Both the position numbers and the translations under genes were made by a program. The notes under the pieces were generated by a model that ran no database searches, was not told where the DNA came from, and saw only the letters and a program-made list of their open reading frames with translations. Of a DNA stretch of 64,000 nucleotides, positions 27,084 through 35,080 are shown piece by piece; within the stretch, counting starts at the first letter, position 1; the number at the start of each line of letters is the position of its first letter. The DNA lies in NCBI RefSeq assembly GCF_013044135.1, contig NZ_JABEPP010000004.1:581428-645427 (forward strand), written 5' to 3'. This DNA is from Enterovirga aerilata (GTDB lineage Bacteria > Pseudomonadota > Alphaproteobacteria > Rhizobiales > Beijerinckiaceae).

Positions 27084-27878
27084 ATGGCCGGCGACGAAAT
27101 CAGCGCAGATCCTCCCAGGGCGGAGATCCTCGGGGTCGGCGTCAGCGCGGTCGACATGGATGCGGCCGTCGCCGAGGTCGAGGGTTGGATCAGCTCGGGT
27201 CGACGCTCCTACGTGTGCGTCACGAGCGTGCACGGCGTGATGGAGTGCCAGAGCTCCCCTCTTCTGAGGGCGATCCACCGGGGAGCGGGTCTCGTCGTGC
27301 CTGATGGCAAACCGCTCGTCTGGATGGCCCGGATGCTCGGCTTCAAGAAGACGCGGCAGGTCTTCGGGCCGGACCTCATGCGGCGCCTAACGGAGCTTTC
27401 GCCAGCGCGTGGCTACCGCCACTTCTACTATGGCGGGGCGCCGGGCGTGGCCGAGGAGTTGAGCGACAAGCTTCGCCGAAGCTTTCCGGGGCTGCAGGTC
27501 GTCGGCACGTACTGCCCACCCTTCCGTCCTTTGACGCCCGAGGAGGATGCCGCCGTGATTCGGCAGATCAACGCTGCGCGCCCGGACATCGTCTGGGTGG
27601 GGCTCAGTACTCCCAAGCAGGAAAAGTGGATGCACGACCACGCGCCTCTTCTCGATGCGCCGGCCCTCGTCGGGGTCGGCGCCGCCTTTGACTTCCTGTC
27701 TGGCCGCAAGCGCCAGGCGCCGCTCTGGATGCAGCGCTCCGCGCTCCAGTGGCTGTTCAGGCTCGCCACCGAGCCGCGGCGGCTCTGGCGGCGTTATCTG
27801 TGGATCGTGCCCGGCTTCCTCTGGCGGGCGGGCCTGCAGCTCGCTTCGCACCGTGTCGCGCTTCGGGTGCCGCGATAG
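27084..27878 (+). CDS. WecB/TagA/CpsF (WecG/GumM-type) glycosyltransferase
   Basis: About 264 residues from ATG 27084 (GTG 27075 is possible). Family GT26 segments: LGVGVSAVDMDAAVAEVEGW, YVCVTSVHGVMECQ, LVVPDGKPLVWMARMLG, YYGGAPGVAEELSDKLRRSF, DIVWVGLSTPKQEKWMHDH (the PKQE motif) and VGVGAAFDFLSGRKRQAP. It transfers a sugar (often ManNAcA or GlcA) to a lipid-linked intermediate at the cytoplasmic face. In xanthan synthesis, the related GumM adds glucose. It is divergent from the exporter gene and leads a seven-gene run on the plus strand. Confidence 0.92.
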   Translation: MAGDEISADPPRAEILGVGVSAVDMDAAVAEVEGWISSGRRSYVCVTSVHGVMECQSSPLLRAIHRGAGLVVPDGKPLVWMARMLGFKKTRQVFGPDLMRRLTELSPARGYRHFYYGGAPGVAEELSDKLRRSFPGLQVVGTYCPPFRPLTPEEDAAVIRQINAARPDIVWVGLSTPKQEKWMHDHAPLLDAPALVGVGAAFDFLSGRKRQAPLWMQRSALQWLFRLATEPRRLWRRYLWIVPGFLWRAGLQLASHRVALRVPR

Positions 27879-27965
27879 CGGCCCCGAGGAGTACCCCTTC
27901 GGGCGCGTAGCTGTTCCGGGGCGATTCCTGCACCCTGATTCCGTCAACCCAGCCGAGGCGGCTCG

Positions 27966-30047
27966 ATGACGCGCGCACGCTTGGAGGTCTCAACGCCGGC
28001 CAGCCGGACCGAGCGGCGGCCGCCCGAGCGCGGTGGGCCGGGCGGCGTCTCCAAGCTCCCGGCGCTGGCATCCGACACGAGCGAGGCGGACAGGCTGCTG
28101 GACGGCCTCGCGCAGCGCGGGACCCGGCGCGCGCAAGCACTCCGGCATCGGCGAACGGCCGTGGCGACTGTCTGCGCGGCGGCGCTTCTGGCCGGCTTGG
28201 CCGGTACCGAACTCGCGTTCCGGAGCCGGCCAGAGGTCGGGCAGAGCCTGCCGGAACCTGGACGGACGAGCCAGGTGGAGCGGCCCGCGGGTCAGGCGGC
28301 GGGCCCGGCGAAGCTCTCCGATCTAACGGGCCAGAGCACGCCGGCCGCCGCCCGCGATTCGGAACGGGCCGAGTTCGAGAGCAGGATCGCACAGGCACGG
28401 GCCGAGGCCGATCGCGCCGCGCGCGCTGCGACGGCGCAGAACGAAGCGCTTGCCGCCGCGCTCGCCGCCCGCTCGGCCGAACTCGCGGAGGCGCGGCAGG
28501 CTCTGGACCGGCTCGCGGCCGAACGAAAAGGCGCGGCCGAGCAGGCGTCGCGCGATCTCGCAGCCGAGAAGGCAGCCGCGCAGGTCCTCCGCGGCCAGCT
28601 CGAGCGGGACCGTGCCAGACTGAAGGAGGTCGAGGAGCAACTCGCCGCATCGTCGCGCCAGCAGGCGGAGCGGGTGAACGCCCAGAGTGCGGCGGCGGCT
28701 CTGTCTGCCGAGGCCGCATCCGCGGCGACCGAGAAGACGCGTCAGCTCGAAGCGAAGCTTGCGGGAGCCGAGCGCGAGGCCACGGGCTTGCGCGCGGCGC
28801 TCGAGACACAGCGCGCGAACCTCGCCCGTGCGGAGGCGAATCTTGCCGACGCCGGGCGACAACGCGCTGCGAGCGAGGAGGCTGCGGCGCAAAGCGCCGC
28901 CGCGCGTCGGAGTGCCGAGGACGCCGCACGGGCGCTCTCGGAGCGGCTCAGACAGGAGCAGACCAGGGCCGCGGGCGGGCAGCGGCAGCTCGACGGTTTG
29001 CGCGTCTCTCTCGAGGCGGAACGCAGCAACATCCAAGACCTGGAAGCGAAACTCGCCGAGGCCGTGCGGAACCGCGGCAGGAGCGAGGACGCGCTCGCAC
29101 AGCAGAGCGCCGCGCGACGCGAGGCCGATAAGACGGCACGGGCCGCTGCCGAGCGCCTCCGGGTGGAAGAGGCGCGCGCCGAGGCGTCCGAAGCGCGCCT
29201 GCGGGAGCTTCAGGCCGGGCTCGACGGCAAGGATGTCGAACTCAGGCAGCTGGAGGCAAGACTGGCCGAGATCGGCCGCGATCAGGCAAAGGTCTCCAGC
29301 GAGCGTGACGACGCCGTGGCGCAGGCTGCTAGGGCCGCGGGCGACCTCGACGGCATCCGGAGTGGCACGGCCGAGATCCTGGCCTGGCTGGAGGGGCGCC
29401 TTCGCGCAATGCTGCTTGATCCGGTCGGAAGCGAGCGCGCGACCGGAGAGAGGCAGGCCTCTGCCGGCGCTCCGGCCCCGGCAGATCCGGCCATACGCGA
29501 CGGGCTCGCTCGCATCGCCGCGCTCCTCGAACTCCGGGCCGGCGAGGCACGGGCGCTCCGCGACAGACTGCAGGCCCGGCTTTCGCAGGGTATGGTCCGG
29601 CTGAGCTCGCCGCTGCAGGATCTTAACGCCGTCTGGACGGGAGCCGGTCCGCAGACGGCGATCTTCAGCAAAACCCTCGCGCTCCCCGACGCTCCTTCGG
29701 TGCAGGAGGCGAGGCACGCAGCCCCTCCGGCCGAGGATCCGCGACCCCAGCCGCACACTGAAGAAACAATAGCTCCGCAAGTGGATGGCACCGCCGTGCT
29801 GGCGCGGGCCGAAAGCTTCCTCGCCCGGGGGGACCTGGTCGGCGCCCGCCTGCTGCTGGAGCACGCCGCCGGCGCAGGCCATGCGCTGGCGCTGTTCAAG
29901 CTCGCCGAGACCTACGATCCACGAAACCCGATCCTTCGCCGCATGGGCGGCGCGCTCGCCGATCGCGTCCGGGCCATGCAGCTCTATGCCGACGCGGCCT
30001 CCGCCGGCTTCAAGGGGGCGGAGGATCGAATTGCCGCCCTGCGATGA
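27966..30047 (+). CDS. Membrane-anchored coiled-coil protein with C-terminal Sel1-like repeats
   Basis: About 693 residues. A basic cytoplasmic N-terminus (~1-62) is followed by one transmembrane helix (TVCAAALLAGLAGTELAF, ~67-85). A very long Ala/Glu/Arg-rich coiled coil (~125-475) carries repeated heptads such as LAEARQALDRLAAERKGAAE. The last ~95 residues read like Sel1/TPR repeats (RAESFLARGDLVGARLLLEH, ALALFKLAETYDPRN, RAMQLYADAASAGFKGAEDR). This matches helical scaffold proteins found in EPS loci that link inner-membrane synthases with periplasmic partners, but no named family is certain. It lies 87 bases after the GT26 gene and 64 before the ATP-grasp gene. Confidence 0.75.
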   Translation: MTRARLEVSTPASRTERRPPERGGPGGVSKLPALASDTSEADRLLDGLAQRGTRRAQALRHRRTAVATVCAAALLAGLAGTELAFRSRPEVGQSLPEPGRTSQVERPAGQAAGPAKLSDLTGQSTPAAARDSERAEFESRIAQARAEADRAARAATAQNEALAAALAARSAELAEARQALDRLAAERKGAAEQASRDLAAEKAAAQVLRGQLERDRARLKEVEEQLAASSRQQAERVNAQSAAAALSAEAASAATEKTRQLEAKLAGAEREATGLRAALETQRANLARAEANLADAGRQRAASEEAAAQSAAARRSAEDAARALSERLRQEQTRAAGGQRQLDGLRVSLEAERSNIQDLEAKLAEAVRNRGRSEDALAQQSAARREADKTARAAAERLRVEEARAEASEARLRELQAGLDGKDVELRQLEARLAEIGRDQAKVSSERDDAVAQAARAAGDLDGIRSGTAEILAWLEGRLRAMLLDPVGSERATGERQASAGAPAPADPAIRDGLARIAALLELRAGEARALRDRLQARLSQGMVRLSSPLQDLNAVWTGAGPQTAIFSKTLALPDAPSVQEARHAAPPAEDPRPQPHTEETIAPQVDGTAVLARAESFLARGDLVGARLLLEHAAGAGHALALFKLAETYDPRNPILRRMGGALADRVRAMQLYADAASAGFKGAEDRIAALR

Positions 30048-30111
30048 GCTCCGCCCGTCGGGACAAGCAGGTCTCCTTGTCGGACCTGTTCCAGCGCGAG
30101 CGAGCGTTGGC

Positions 30112-31233
30112 ATGCTTGCCCGCCCCTCGAGCAGACGCCGCGCCCTGATCCTGGCGGATGGGTTCAGGCTGCAATACCGGGTGCTGCGCTGCGCCGCCGA
30201 GCATTTCGCCGAGGTCTACGTGCTCGGGACGGCGGCGGCCGCCAATCTCCGCCTGTCCCTGGCATGCTGCCGGTACCTTCCCGCCGCAGGCTCTTTCGAG
30301 AATGGATCCGCCTGCCTCGTGGACCAGATCAACGTCCTGTGCAGAGAGCACGCCGTCGATCTGATCCTCCCGAGCTGCGCGGCCACCACGCGCTTCCTCG
30401 CCGCGCACGGGGAGGAACTCGCCGCGCGGCACTTTCCTGTCCCGGCGGCAGAGGTCTTCGATATCCTCGACGATAAGTGGACCTTCACCGCCCTCTGCGG
30501 AGGGATCGGCGTTCCCGTGCCGCGGTCGCGCCGGTTCGAGACGCGGGCCGAACTCTTGGAGGCCTCGCGCGCGGGCGAGCTGGAATGGCCCATCGTCGTG
30601 AAGCCACTGAACATGTGGGGGAGCTTCGGTGTCGCCAGGCTCGACGGTCCGGCCGAACTGGAGCCGGACGGATACGAACCGATCCTGGTTCAGGAATACG
30701 TTGCCGGGCGTGACATCTGCGCCGTCTATCTCTGCTCCGAGGGTCGGGTGCTCGTTTCGGTGAGCTACGCGCGAACGCAGCAGGGCCTGACCTTCCTCAG
30801 CACGCCCGCGATCGACCGGAGCGCCGAGGCCATCGTCTCGCATCTCGGCTGCAGCGGCGTGATCGGGTTCGACCTGCGCTGCAGACCGGATGGCTCCTTC
30901 GTCTTCATCGAGTGCAACCCGCGCTTCTGGTATCGCATGGACATGGCGGCCCTGGCCGGGCTCAACTTCGTGGCGCTCGGCTGCGGGCCGCCGGAGGCGG
31001 CGCGCCGCGCGGGCCGGATAGCGGCCGGGACGACGTTACGCTCTCCGACTGCGCTCCTGGCTGCGGCTCTCGCGCCCTGGCACATGAGCCGGCAGGACCT
31101 CCGGCTGCTGCGCTATCTCGCCCGCGACCCAGTCTCGACCCTGCTTGCCGCCTTCTACAAGCTCACGGGCCAGAACAGGTTCGCCTCCGGCCAGATGCTC
31201 GCCTGCCTCTTGGCGCTCGCACTCGGCTGCTGA
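30112..31233 (+). CDS. ATP-grasp domain-containing protein (unknown ligase)
   Basis: 373 residues from ATG 30112. ATP-grasp landmarks are ILDDKWTFTALCGGIGVPVP (adenine-side helix), WPIVVKPLNMWGSFGV (Lys and glycine-rich loop), ILVQEYVAGRDICAVYL and FVFIECNPRFWYRMDMAALA (metal-binding Glu and Asn). The N-terminal ~95 residues form a Rossmann-like preATP-grasp domain (RALILADGFRLQYRVLRC). Such enzymes join a carboxylate to an amine, thiol or hydroxyl through an acyl-phosphate. In an EPS locus an amino-acid or carboxylate decoration of a sugar is plausible, but this is inference. The C-terminal hydrophobic end (MLACLLALALGC) is unusual. Confidence 0.8.
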   Translation: MLARPSSRRRALILADGFRLQYRVLRCAAEHFAEVYVLGTAAAANLRLSLACCRYLPAAGSFENGSACLVDQINVLCREHAVDLILPSCAATTRFLAAHGEELAARHFPVPAAEVFDILDDKWTFTALCGGIGVPVPRSRRFETRAELLEASRAGELEWPIVVKPLNMWGSFGVARLDGPAELEPDGYEPILVQEYVAGRDICAVYLCSEGRVLVSVSYARTQQGLTFLSTPAIDRSAEAIVSHLGCSGVIGFDLRCRPDGSFVFIECNPRFWYRMDMAALAGLNFVALGCGPPEAARRAGRIAAGTTLRSPTALLAAALAPWHMSRQDLRLLRYLARDPVSTLLAAFYKLTGQNRFASGQMLACLLALALGC

Positions 31234-31337
31234 CGGCGGAGTACTCCGGAAGGACCGGGACCGATCCTTTCGCTCTATGCCGGGGGGACGCCGCAGGGTG
31301 TAGGGATCGCGGCCCTCAGCGCTCCGGAGCGGCAGAC

Positions 31338-32393
31338 ATGAACCCCTGGTCAGCCCTTGCGATCGCCGGCGCGGTCGCCGTCGGATCCTTCGCGGATGCC
31401 TCTCCTGCGTCTGCGCAGCGCGCTCAGTACAATCGGGCCCAGGAGGCGCCTGTTCGCGAGAAGCTCAACGCCTGGACGCTGGGCCTTGCCGCGGGCCTGC
31501 TCGAGGGGGCGCCGATCCGCTTCGCCGTGGAAATGGCCCGGATCGTCGACGACGGCGAGAACCTGCACGTCCTCCCGATCGTCACGCGCGGGCCGGCCGA
31601 GAACCTCGAGGCGCTGCTCTATATCCGGGGCATCGACGCGGCGATCCTGAACACGGACTCGCTCGAGCAGTTCAAGCCCCTCGTCCCCAACATCCAGAAG
31701 CGGATCACGAGCATCCTGAACCTGTTCCCCTCGGAACTGCACGTCTTCGTGCGCCCGGAGATCGGAAGCCTCCAGGATCTCGCGGGCAAGAAGGTCAACT
31801 TCAACACGCCCGGCACGGCAGCCGCCTATTCCGGGCCCATCATCTTCGACCGCCTCGGCGTGCAGATCGAGAAGACCTTCGTGCCGCACCAGGCGGCGCT
31901 CGAGCAGATGAGGCGTGGCGAGATGGCGGCCGTGATCTTCATCACCTCCAAGCCGGTCGACGCCTTCTCGCGAACGGAATGGCCGCAGGGCTTCAAGTTC
32001 CTGCCGGTCGAGTACGACAAGCGTTTCGAGGACTATTACCTTCCGTCCTCCCTCACCGCGTCCGACTACCCGCGGCTGATCGGGGCCGGGACGAGCGTGC
32101 GGACGATCGCGGTTCCCACCTTCCTGGCCGCCTATAACTGGCCGAGATCCTCGCCGCGGTACCAGCGTGTCGCACGTCTGGTCGACCGGCTCTTCAGCCA
32201 CATCGGCAAGCTCCAGGAGCCTGGGTTTCACCCCAAATGGCGCGAGGTGAGCATCCTGGCCACCGTGCCCGGGCTCGATCGCTTTCCCGCCGCCCAGGAA
32301 TGGCTGGACCGCGCACAGGGAGCGCCCCGCAGTGCGAGGGGCGACCGGGCGGCGCTGCCCGACGAAGGCGAGCAGCCGGGCGCTCGGCCGTAG
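31338..32393 (+). CDS. TAXI family TRAP transporter solute-binding protein (orphan)
   Basis: 351 residues from ATG 31338. The signal peptide is AGAVAVGSFADASPASAQ. TAXI-type fold segments: LNAWTLGLAAGLLEGAPIRF, LHVLPIVTRGPAENLEALLY, IDAAILNTDSLEQFK, LHVFVRPEIGSLQDLAGKKV with NFNTPGTAAAYSGPIIFDRL, and QMRRGEMAAVIFITSKP. No TRAP permease gene is nearby, so it may be a sensor or feed a distant transporter. It sits in a plus-strand run after the ATP-grasp gene (104-base gap) and before the DsrE-like gene (52 bases). The C-terminal ~30 residues are charged and probably disordered. Confidence 0.85.
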   Translation: MNPWSALAIAGAVAVGSFADASPASAQRAQYNRAQEAPVREKLNAWTLGLAAGLLEGAPIRFAVEMARIVDDGENLHVLPIVTRGPAENLEALLYIRGIDAAILNTDSLEQFKPLVPNIQKRITSILNLFPSELHVFVRPEIGSLQDLAGKKVNFNTPGTAAAYSGPIIFDRLGVQIEKTFVPHQAALEQMRRGEMAAVIFITSKPVDAFSRTEWPQGFKFLPVEYDKRFEDYYLPSSLTASDYPRLIGAGTSVRTIAVPTFLAAYNWPRSSPRYQRVARLVDRLFSHIGKLQEPGFHPKWREVSILATVPGLDRFPAAQEWLDRAQGAPRSARGDRAALPDEGEQPGARP

Positions 32394-32445
32394 CTGCGGC
32401 TCCAACCCTGCCGCGGGCCTGTCCCCCTAGCCGAACGGAGCCTCC

Positions 32446-32967
32446 ATGATGGTGCGGTCGAAAATACGGATTGCAGCCGTGGCGCTCGCTGCGGCGGTCC
32501 TCGCCACGACGACGGCCGCGGCGCAGACCCGTCCCACGCCTCCGCCTTCTCCCTCCACGAAGGGATCGCAACAGGCTGCCCAGCAGAAGTCCCGTCAGGA
32601 TATCGTCCATCGCGTGGTGGTTCAGATCACTCAGAACGATGCCACGACGATGAATGCTGCATTGAACAACATCGACAACATGATCAAGTATTTTGCCGAC
32701 AAGGGCGAGAAGGTCGAAGTGGAGCTCGTCGCCTATGCGGCGGGCCTGCACATGCTGCGCGAAGACACCTCGCCCGTGAGGGCGCGCCTGTCTGCGCTTG
32801 CGGGCCGCAAGGGCGTTACGCTGTCCGGCTGCGAGAACACGATGGCGAACCACTCCAAGCAGGAGGAAAAGCCCATCACGCTGGTCCCGGAGGCGCGAAC
32901 GGTAGCGAGCGGGATCGTCCGGGTGGTGGAACTGCAGGAACAGGGGTGGATCTACGTGAGACCGTGA
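32446..32967 (+). CDS. Periplasmic DsrE-like protein
   Basis: 173 residues with a clear signal peptide (IRIAAVALAAAVLATTTAAA, cleaved near AAQ). The mature part resembles the DsrE/DsrF-like fold: VVVQITQNDATTMNAALNNI, DNMIKYFADKGEKVEVELVA, YAAGLHMLREDTSPV, then ARLSALAGRKGVTLSGCENT with a single Cys at the usual active position, and VASGIVRVVELQEQGWIYVRP. DsrE proteins carry or relay sulfur; secreted versions with one Cys are known but their jobs are unclear. It is three bases from the next gene, so the two are surely co-translated. Confidence 0.82.
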   Translation: MMVRSKIRIAAVALAAAVLATTTAAAQTRPTPPPSPSTKGSQQAAQQKSRQDIVHRVVVQITQNDATTMNAALNNIDNMIKYFADKGEKVEVELVAYAAGLHMLREDTSPVRARLSALAGRKGVTLSGCENTMANHSKQEEKPITLVPEARTVASGIVRVVELQEQGWIYVRP

Positions 32968-32970
32968 GGA

Positions 32971-33291
32971 GTGCCCCCCGTGCGTAGCGACCCGCCGAGA
33001 TGCCTCTCGCCCAAGCGGCGCCTGGGTGATCTCGGTGCTGCGGTCTTACTTGTGCTTCTCGGCACAAGCCTCGGGACGCCGTCTGCCTGGGCCCAATCGG
33101 GCGAACGATGCGCCACCTGCCGCACCCAGGTCCAGGCCTGCCGCGCGCGCCAGGACGGCTGCGTGCTCGAATGCCGCGCCCGCCTCTTCACCGTCGATCC
33201 GCGGCGCGCGGAATGCGTCGAGCGTTGCCAGCAGGCTCTACGCAACTGCAGCGAGCCGGTTCTCGCAGAATGTCCGGCAGGGTGCCGATGA
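32971..33291 (+). CDS. Small cysteine-rich secreted protein, unknown family
   Basis: About 106 residues from GTG 32971 (GTG 32980 possible). A hydrophobic signal segment (GAAVLLVLLGTSLGTPSAWA) is followed by a mature part of ~63 residues with ten cysteines in CxxC and CxxxC spacing (GERCATCRTQVQACRARQDG, CVLECRARLF, CVERCQQALRNC, ECPAGCR). Such spacing suggests a disulfide-stabilised helical hairpin or metal site. It lies between the DsrE-like gene and a response-regulator gene that overlaps by ATGA. I do not recognise the family; pairing with a periplasmic sulfur-relay protein is suggestive. Confidence 0.72.
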   Translation: MPPVRSDPPRCLSPKRRLGDLGAAVLLVLLGTSLGTPSAWAQSGERCATCRTQVQACRARQDGCVLECRARLFTVDPRRAECVERCQQALRNCSEPVLAECPAGCR

Positions 33292-34043
33292 TCGCCCGGA
33301 CCGGCATGGACTTCGAATGCGGCGAGCCCGGTCCGCCGGGCCTCGGCGCGGCGCTTCTCGATCACGCCCGGCCGGAGAAGGGTATGCCGCGCATTCTCAT
33401 CTTCGACGAGCACGGCGTCTACCGCCTCGGGCTGGCCCTGACGCTCAAATCCGCCCTCGCCACCTCGAGCGTCTTCCAGACCGGCTCGATCGAGACCACG
33501 CTGTCCATGCTTCAGACCGAACCGGGCATCGACGTCGCGCTTCTCGATCTCGACATTGCCGATCCCGAGAGTGCGGGGTTCCTGCGCGACATGGCCCGCG
33601 CGGCGCCGCAGACCCGTCTCGTCCTCCTGATCCCGTGGAACTCGCCGGAGGCCGTGTTGGCCGCGATCTCGGCCGGACTTCATGGCGCCGTCTCGAAGGC
33701 GCAGTCGGACAGCGAGATCATTCACGCGATCTCCGACGTCCTGTCCGGCCGAATCTATGTTCCCGTCTGGATGGGGGGGCCCCGAGAGGAGCGGGCGGGC
33801 GAGCCGCAGCCGGGCTCGGAATGGCGCGAGACCACCAAGGCGGAGAATCGCATGTTCCGTTTGACTCCGCGGCAGAGAGAGGTTTTCCTTCTCATCGCGG
33901 AAGGGCTCTCCAACAAGGAAATCGCACAGAGGCTCGAAATCTCAGAGGCGACGGCCAAGATACATATCGCCGCCGTGTTCCGTGTTCTGCAGGTTCGGAA
34001 CCGGACTGAGGCTGCGCTCCTTGCCCGCGAGTGGCGTGATTAG
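33288..34043 (+). CDS. LuxR-type response regulator (receiver plus HTH)
   Basis: Up to 252 residues from ATG 33288, which overlaps the preceding stop; ATG 33384 (MPRILIFDEHGVYR, with an AGAAGG site) fits the family start better and would give 220 residues. Receiver domain: acidic pocket FDEH, likely phospho-acceptor Asp in DVALLDLDIAD, and Lys in GAVSKAQSD. The C-terminal LuxR helix-turn-helix (LTPRQREVFLLIAEGLSNKE, IAQRLEISEATAKIHIAAVF) is complete. No histidine kinase adjoins it. Coupling to the periplasmic protein genes suggests a role in controlling EPS or envelope genes. Confidence 0.9.
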   Translation: MIARTGMDFECGEPGPPGLGAALLDHARPEKGMPRILIFDEHGVYRLGLALTLKSALATSSVFQTGSIETTLSMLQTEPGIDVALLDLDIADPESAGFLRDMARAAPQTRLVLLIPWNSPEAVLAAISAGLHGAVSKAQSDSEIIHAISDVLSGRIYVPVWMGGPREERAGEPQPGSEWRETTKAENRMFRLTPRQREVFLLIAEGLSNKEIAQRLEISEATAKIHIAAVFRVLQVRNRTEAALLAREWRD

Positions 34044-34251
34044 CGGCTTGCGCCAGGGAGCTTGTCGAGTGCGCCTAGCCCGAATTGGCTATATCGAGGC
34101 TAATACTATCTCGCACAAGAATCTCCCCTCTGCGGAGAAACGAGTAGTTGCATATAAATCGTTATTTTACTACTATGTGCCTGGAGAGTAGCCCAGGCGC
34201 CGTACTGCAGGCCCTGCCTCTTCTCGGTTGCAGTTGCGCATGGGGGTACCA
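34044..34251. promoter_or_regulatory. AT-rich promoter region upstream of second LuxR-type gene
   Basis: Between the two regulator genes lies a patch (about 34085-34190) that is far richer in A and T than anything around it, with stretches such as ggctatatcgaggctaata and gttgcatataaatcgttatt. AT-rich tracts ahead of EPS regulators are the preferred targets of MucR- or H-NS-like silencers in this group; that function is inferred. No exact -35/-10 pair stands out, though TTGCAT-17/18-type spacings can be built in it. Confidence 0.5.
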
Positions 34252-35010
34252 ATGTGTCGAGCGGTCGCCACCTGCATCCTCTCCGAAACGACCCTGTTCC
34301 GCGATGGCTTGGCCCGAATACTCGGGCGTAGTTCCTTCAAGGTCGTCGCGCAGGGATCTACGGATCTCGTCCCCAAGCTGCAGGGCGGCAAAGCCCCGAA
34401 GCTCTTCATCGTCGCGTTCGAGGGCGCAGCGCCCCACCCGCCCGGAGTCATCGAGGCGATCCGCTGCGCGCATCCCGACGCGTATGTCGTCGTGGTCGCT
34501 TCCCACCCTTCCGCCGAGGATATCGGGCGCGCCTTCCGATCCGGCGCGCACGGCTTTCTCGCCAATTCCATCAGCTCCGACGGGCTTCTGAAATCGCTCG
34601 AGGTGGTCATAGCCGGGGGGACGGTCCTGCCAGGCGACGTATCTGCGCTCTTTACGTCACCGAAGACCGAGCAGATCCGCGCCCTGCCCAGCCTGGTCGA
34701 GCCGCGCGTGCCGTCGGCCGCGGGCGACTCTCCCCCGCTCTCCTCGCGCGAGCTCGTCATCCTGCGCTCGCTCGTGAACGGGGATTCGAACAAGCACATC
34801 GCACGGCAGCTGGAGATCGCCGAAGCCACCGTGAAGGTCCATGTCAAGGCGATCCTGCGGAAGATACGAGTGCGAAACCGGACTCAGGCTGCCATCTGGG
34901 CCATGAATGTCGGCCTGTCCCAAGGGAGCAGCTCCGACGATCAAGGAGTGGAGCGGGACGGTCATCGCCTGCCGCCGTCCAAGCCGGCGCTCATCTCGCT
35001 GAATTCCTGA
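34252..35010 (+). CDS. LuxR-type regulator with degenerate receiver domain
   Basis: About 252 residues from ATG 34252 (GGGGG six bases upstream; ATG 34240 also in frame but without such a site). Receiver-like N-terminus (ATCILSETTLFRDGLARILG) lacks the acidic pair (Ser-Glu instead of Asp-Asp). The strand that normally ends in the phosphorylated Asp reads KLFIVAFEGA, with no Asp. Thus phosphorylation-independent control is likely. The C-terminal LuxR HTH is complete (LSSRELVILRSLVNGDSNKH, IARQLEIAEATVKVHVKAIL, RKIRVRNRTQAAIWA). Similar pseudo-receivers regulate EPS genes in rhizobia. It converges with a glycosyltransferase gene. Confidence 0.88.
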   Translation: MCRAVATCILSETTLFRDGLARILGRSSFKVVAQGSTDLVPKLQGGKAPKLFIVAFEGAAPHPPGVIEAIRCAHPDAYVVVVASHPSAEDIGRAFRSGAHGFLANSISSDGLLKSLEVVIAGGTVLPGDVSALFTSPKTEQIRALPSLVEPRVPSAAGDSPPLSSRELVILRSLVNGDSNKHIARQLEIAEATVKVHVKAILRKIRVRNRTQAAIWAMNVGLSQGSSSDDQGVERDGHRLPPSKPALISLNS

Positions 35011-35028
35011 CAGGAGAACCGCTCGATC

Positions 35029-35045
35029 GCCCGGCCAGCCCGGGC
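35029..35045. terminator. Weak hairpin between convergent genes
   Basis: GCCCGG and CCGGGC form a six-base stem around a CCAGC loop, in the 70-base gap between the regulator gene and the convergent glycosyltransferase gene. There is no U-tract, so terminator function is only plausible. Confidence 0.3.
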
Positions 35046-35080
35046 GTGGCTCCGCAACTCGCGCGCTCCCGCGCACTCCA

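Noticed and set aside
33982-34191. Short ORF through the AT-rich tract
   Set aside because: Its sequence has no resemblance to a protein family, it overlaps the end of a regulator gene in another frame, and the tract looks like a control region.
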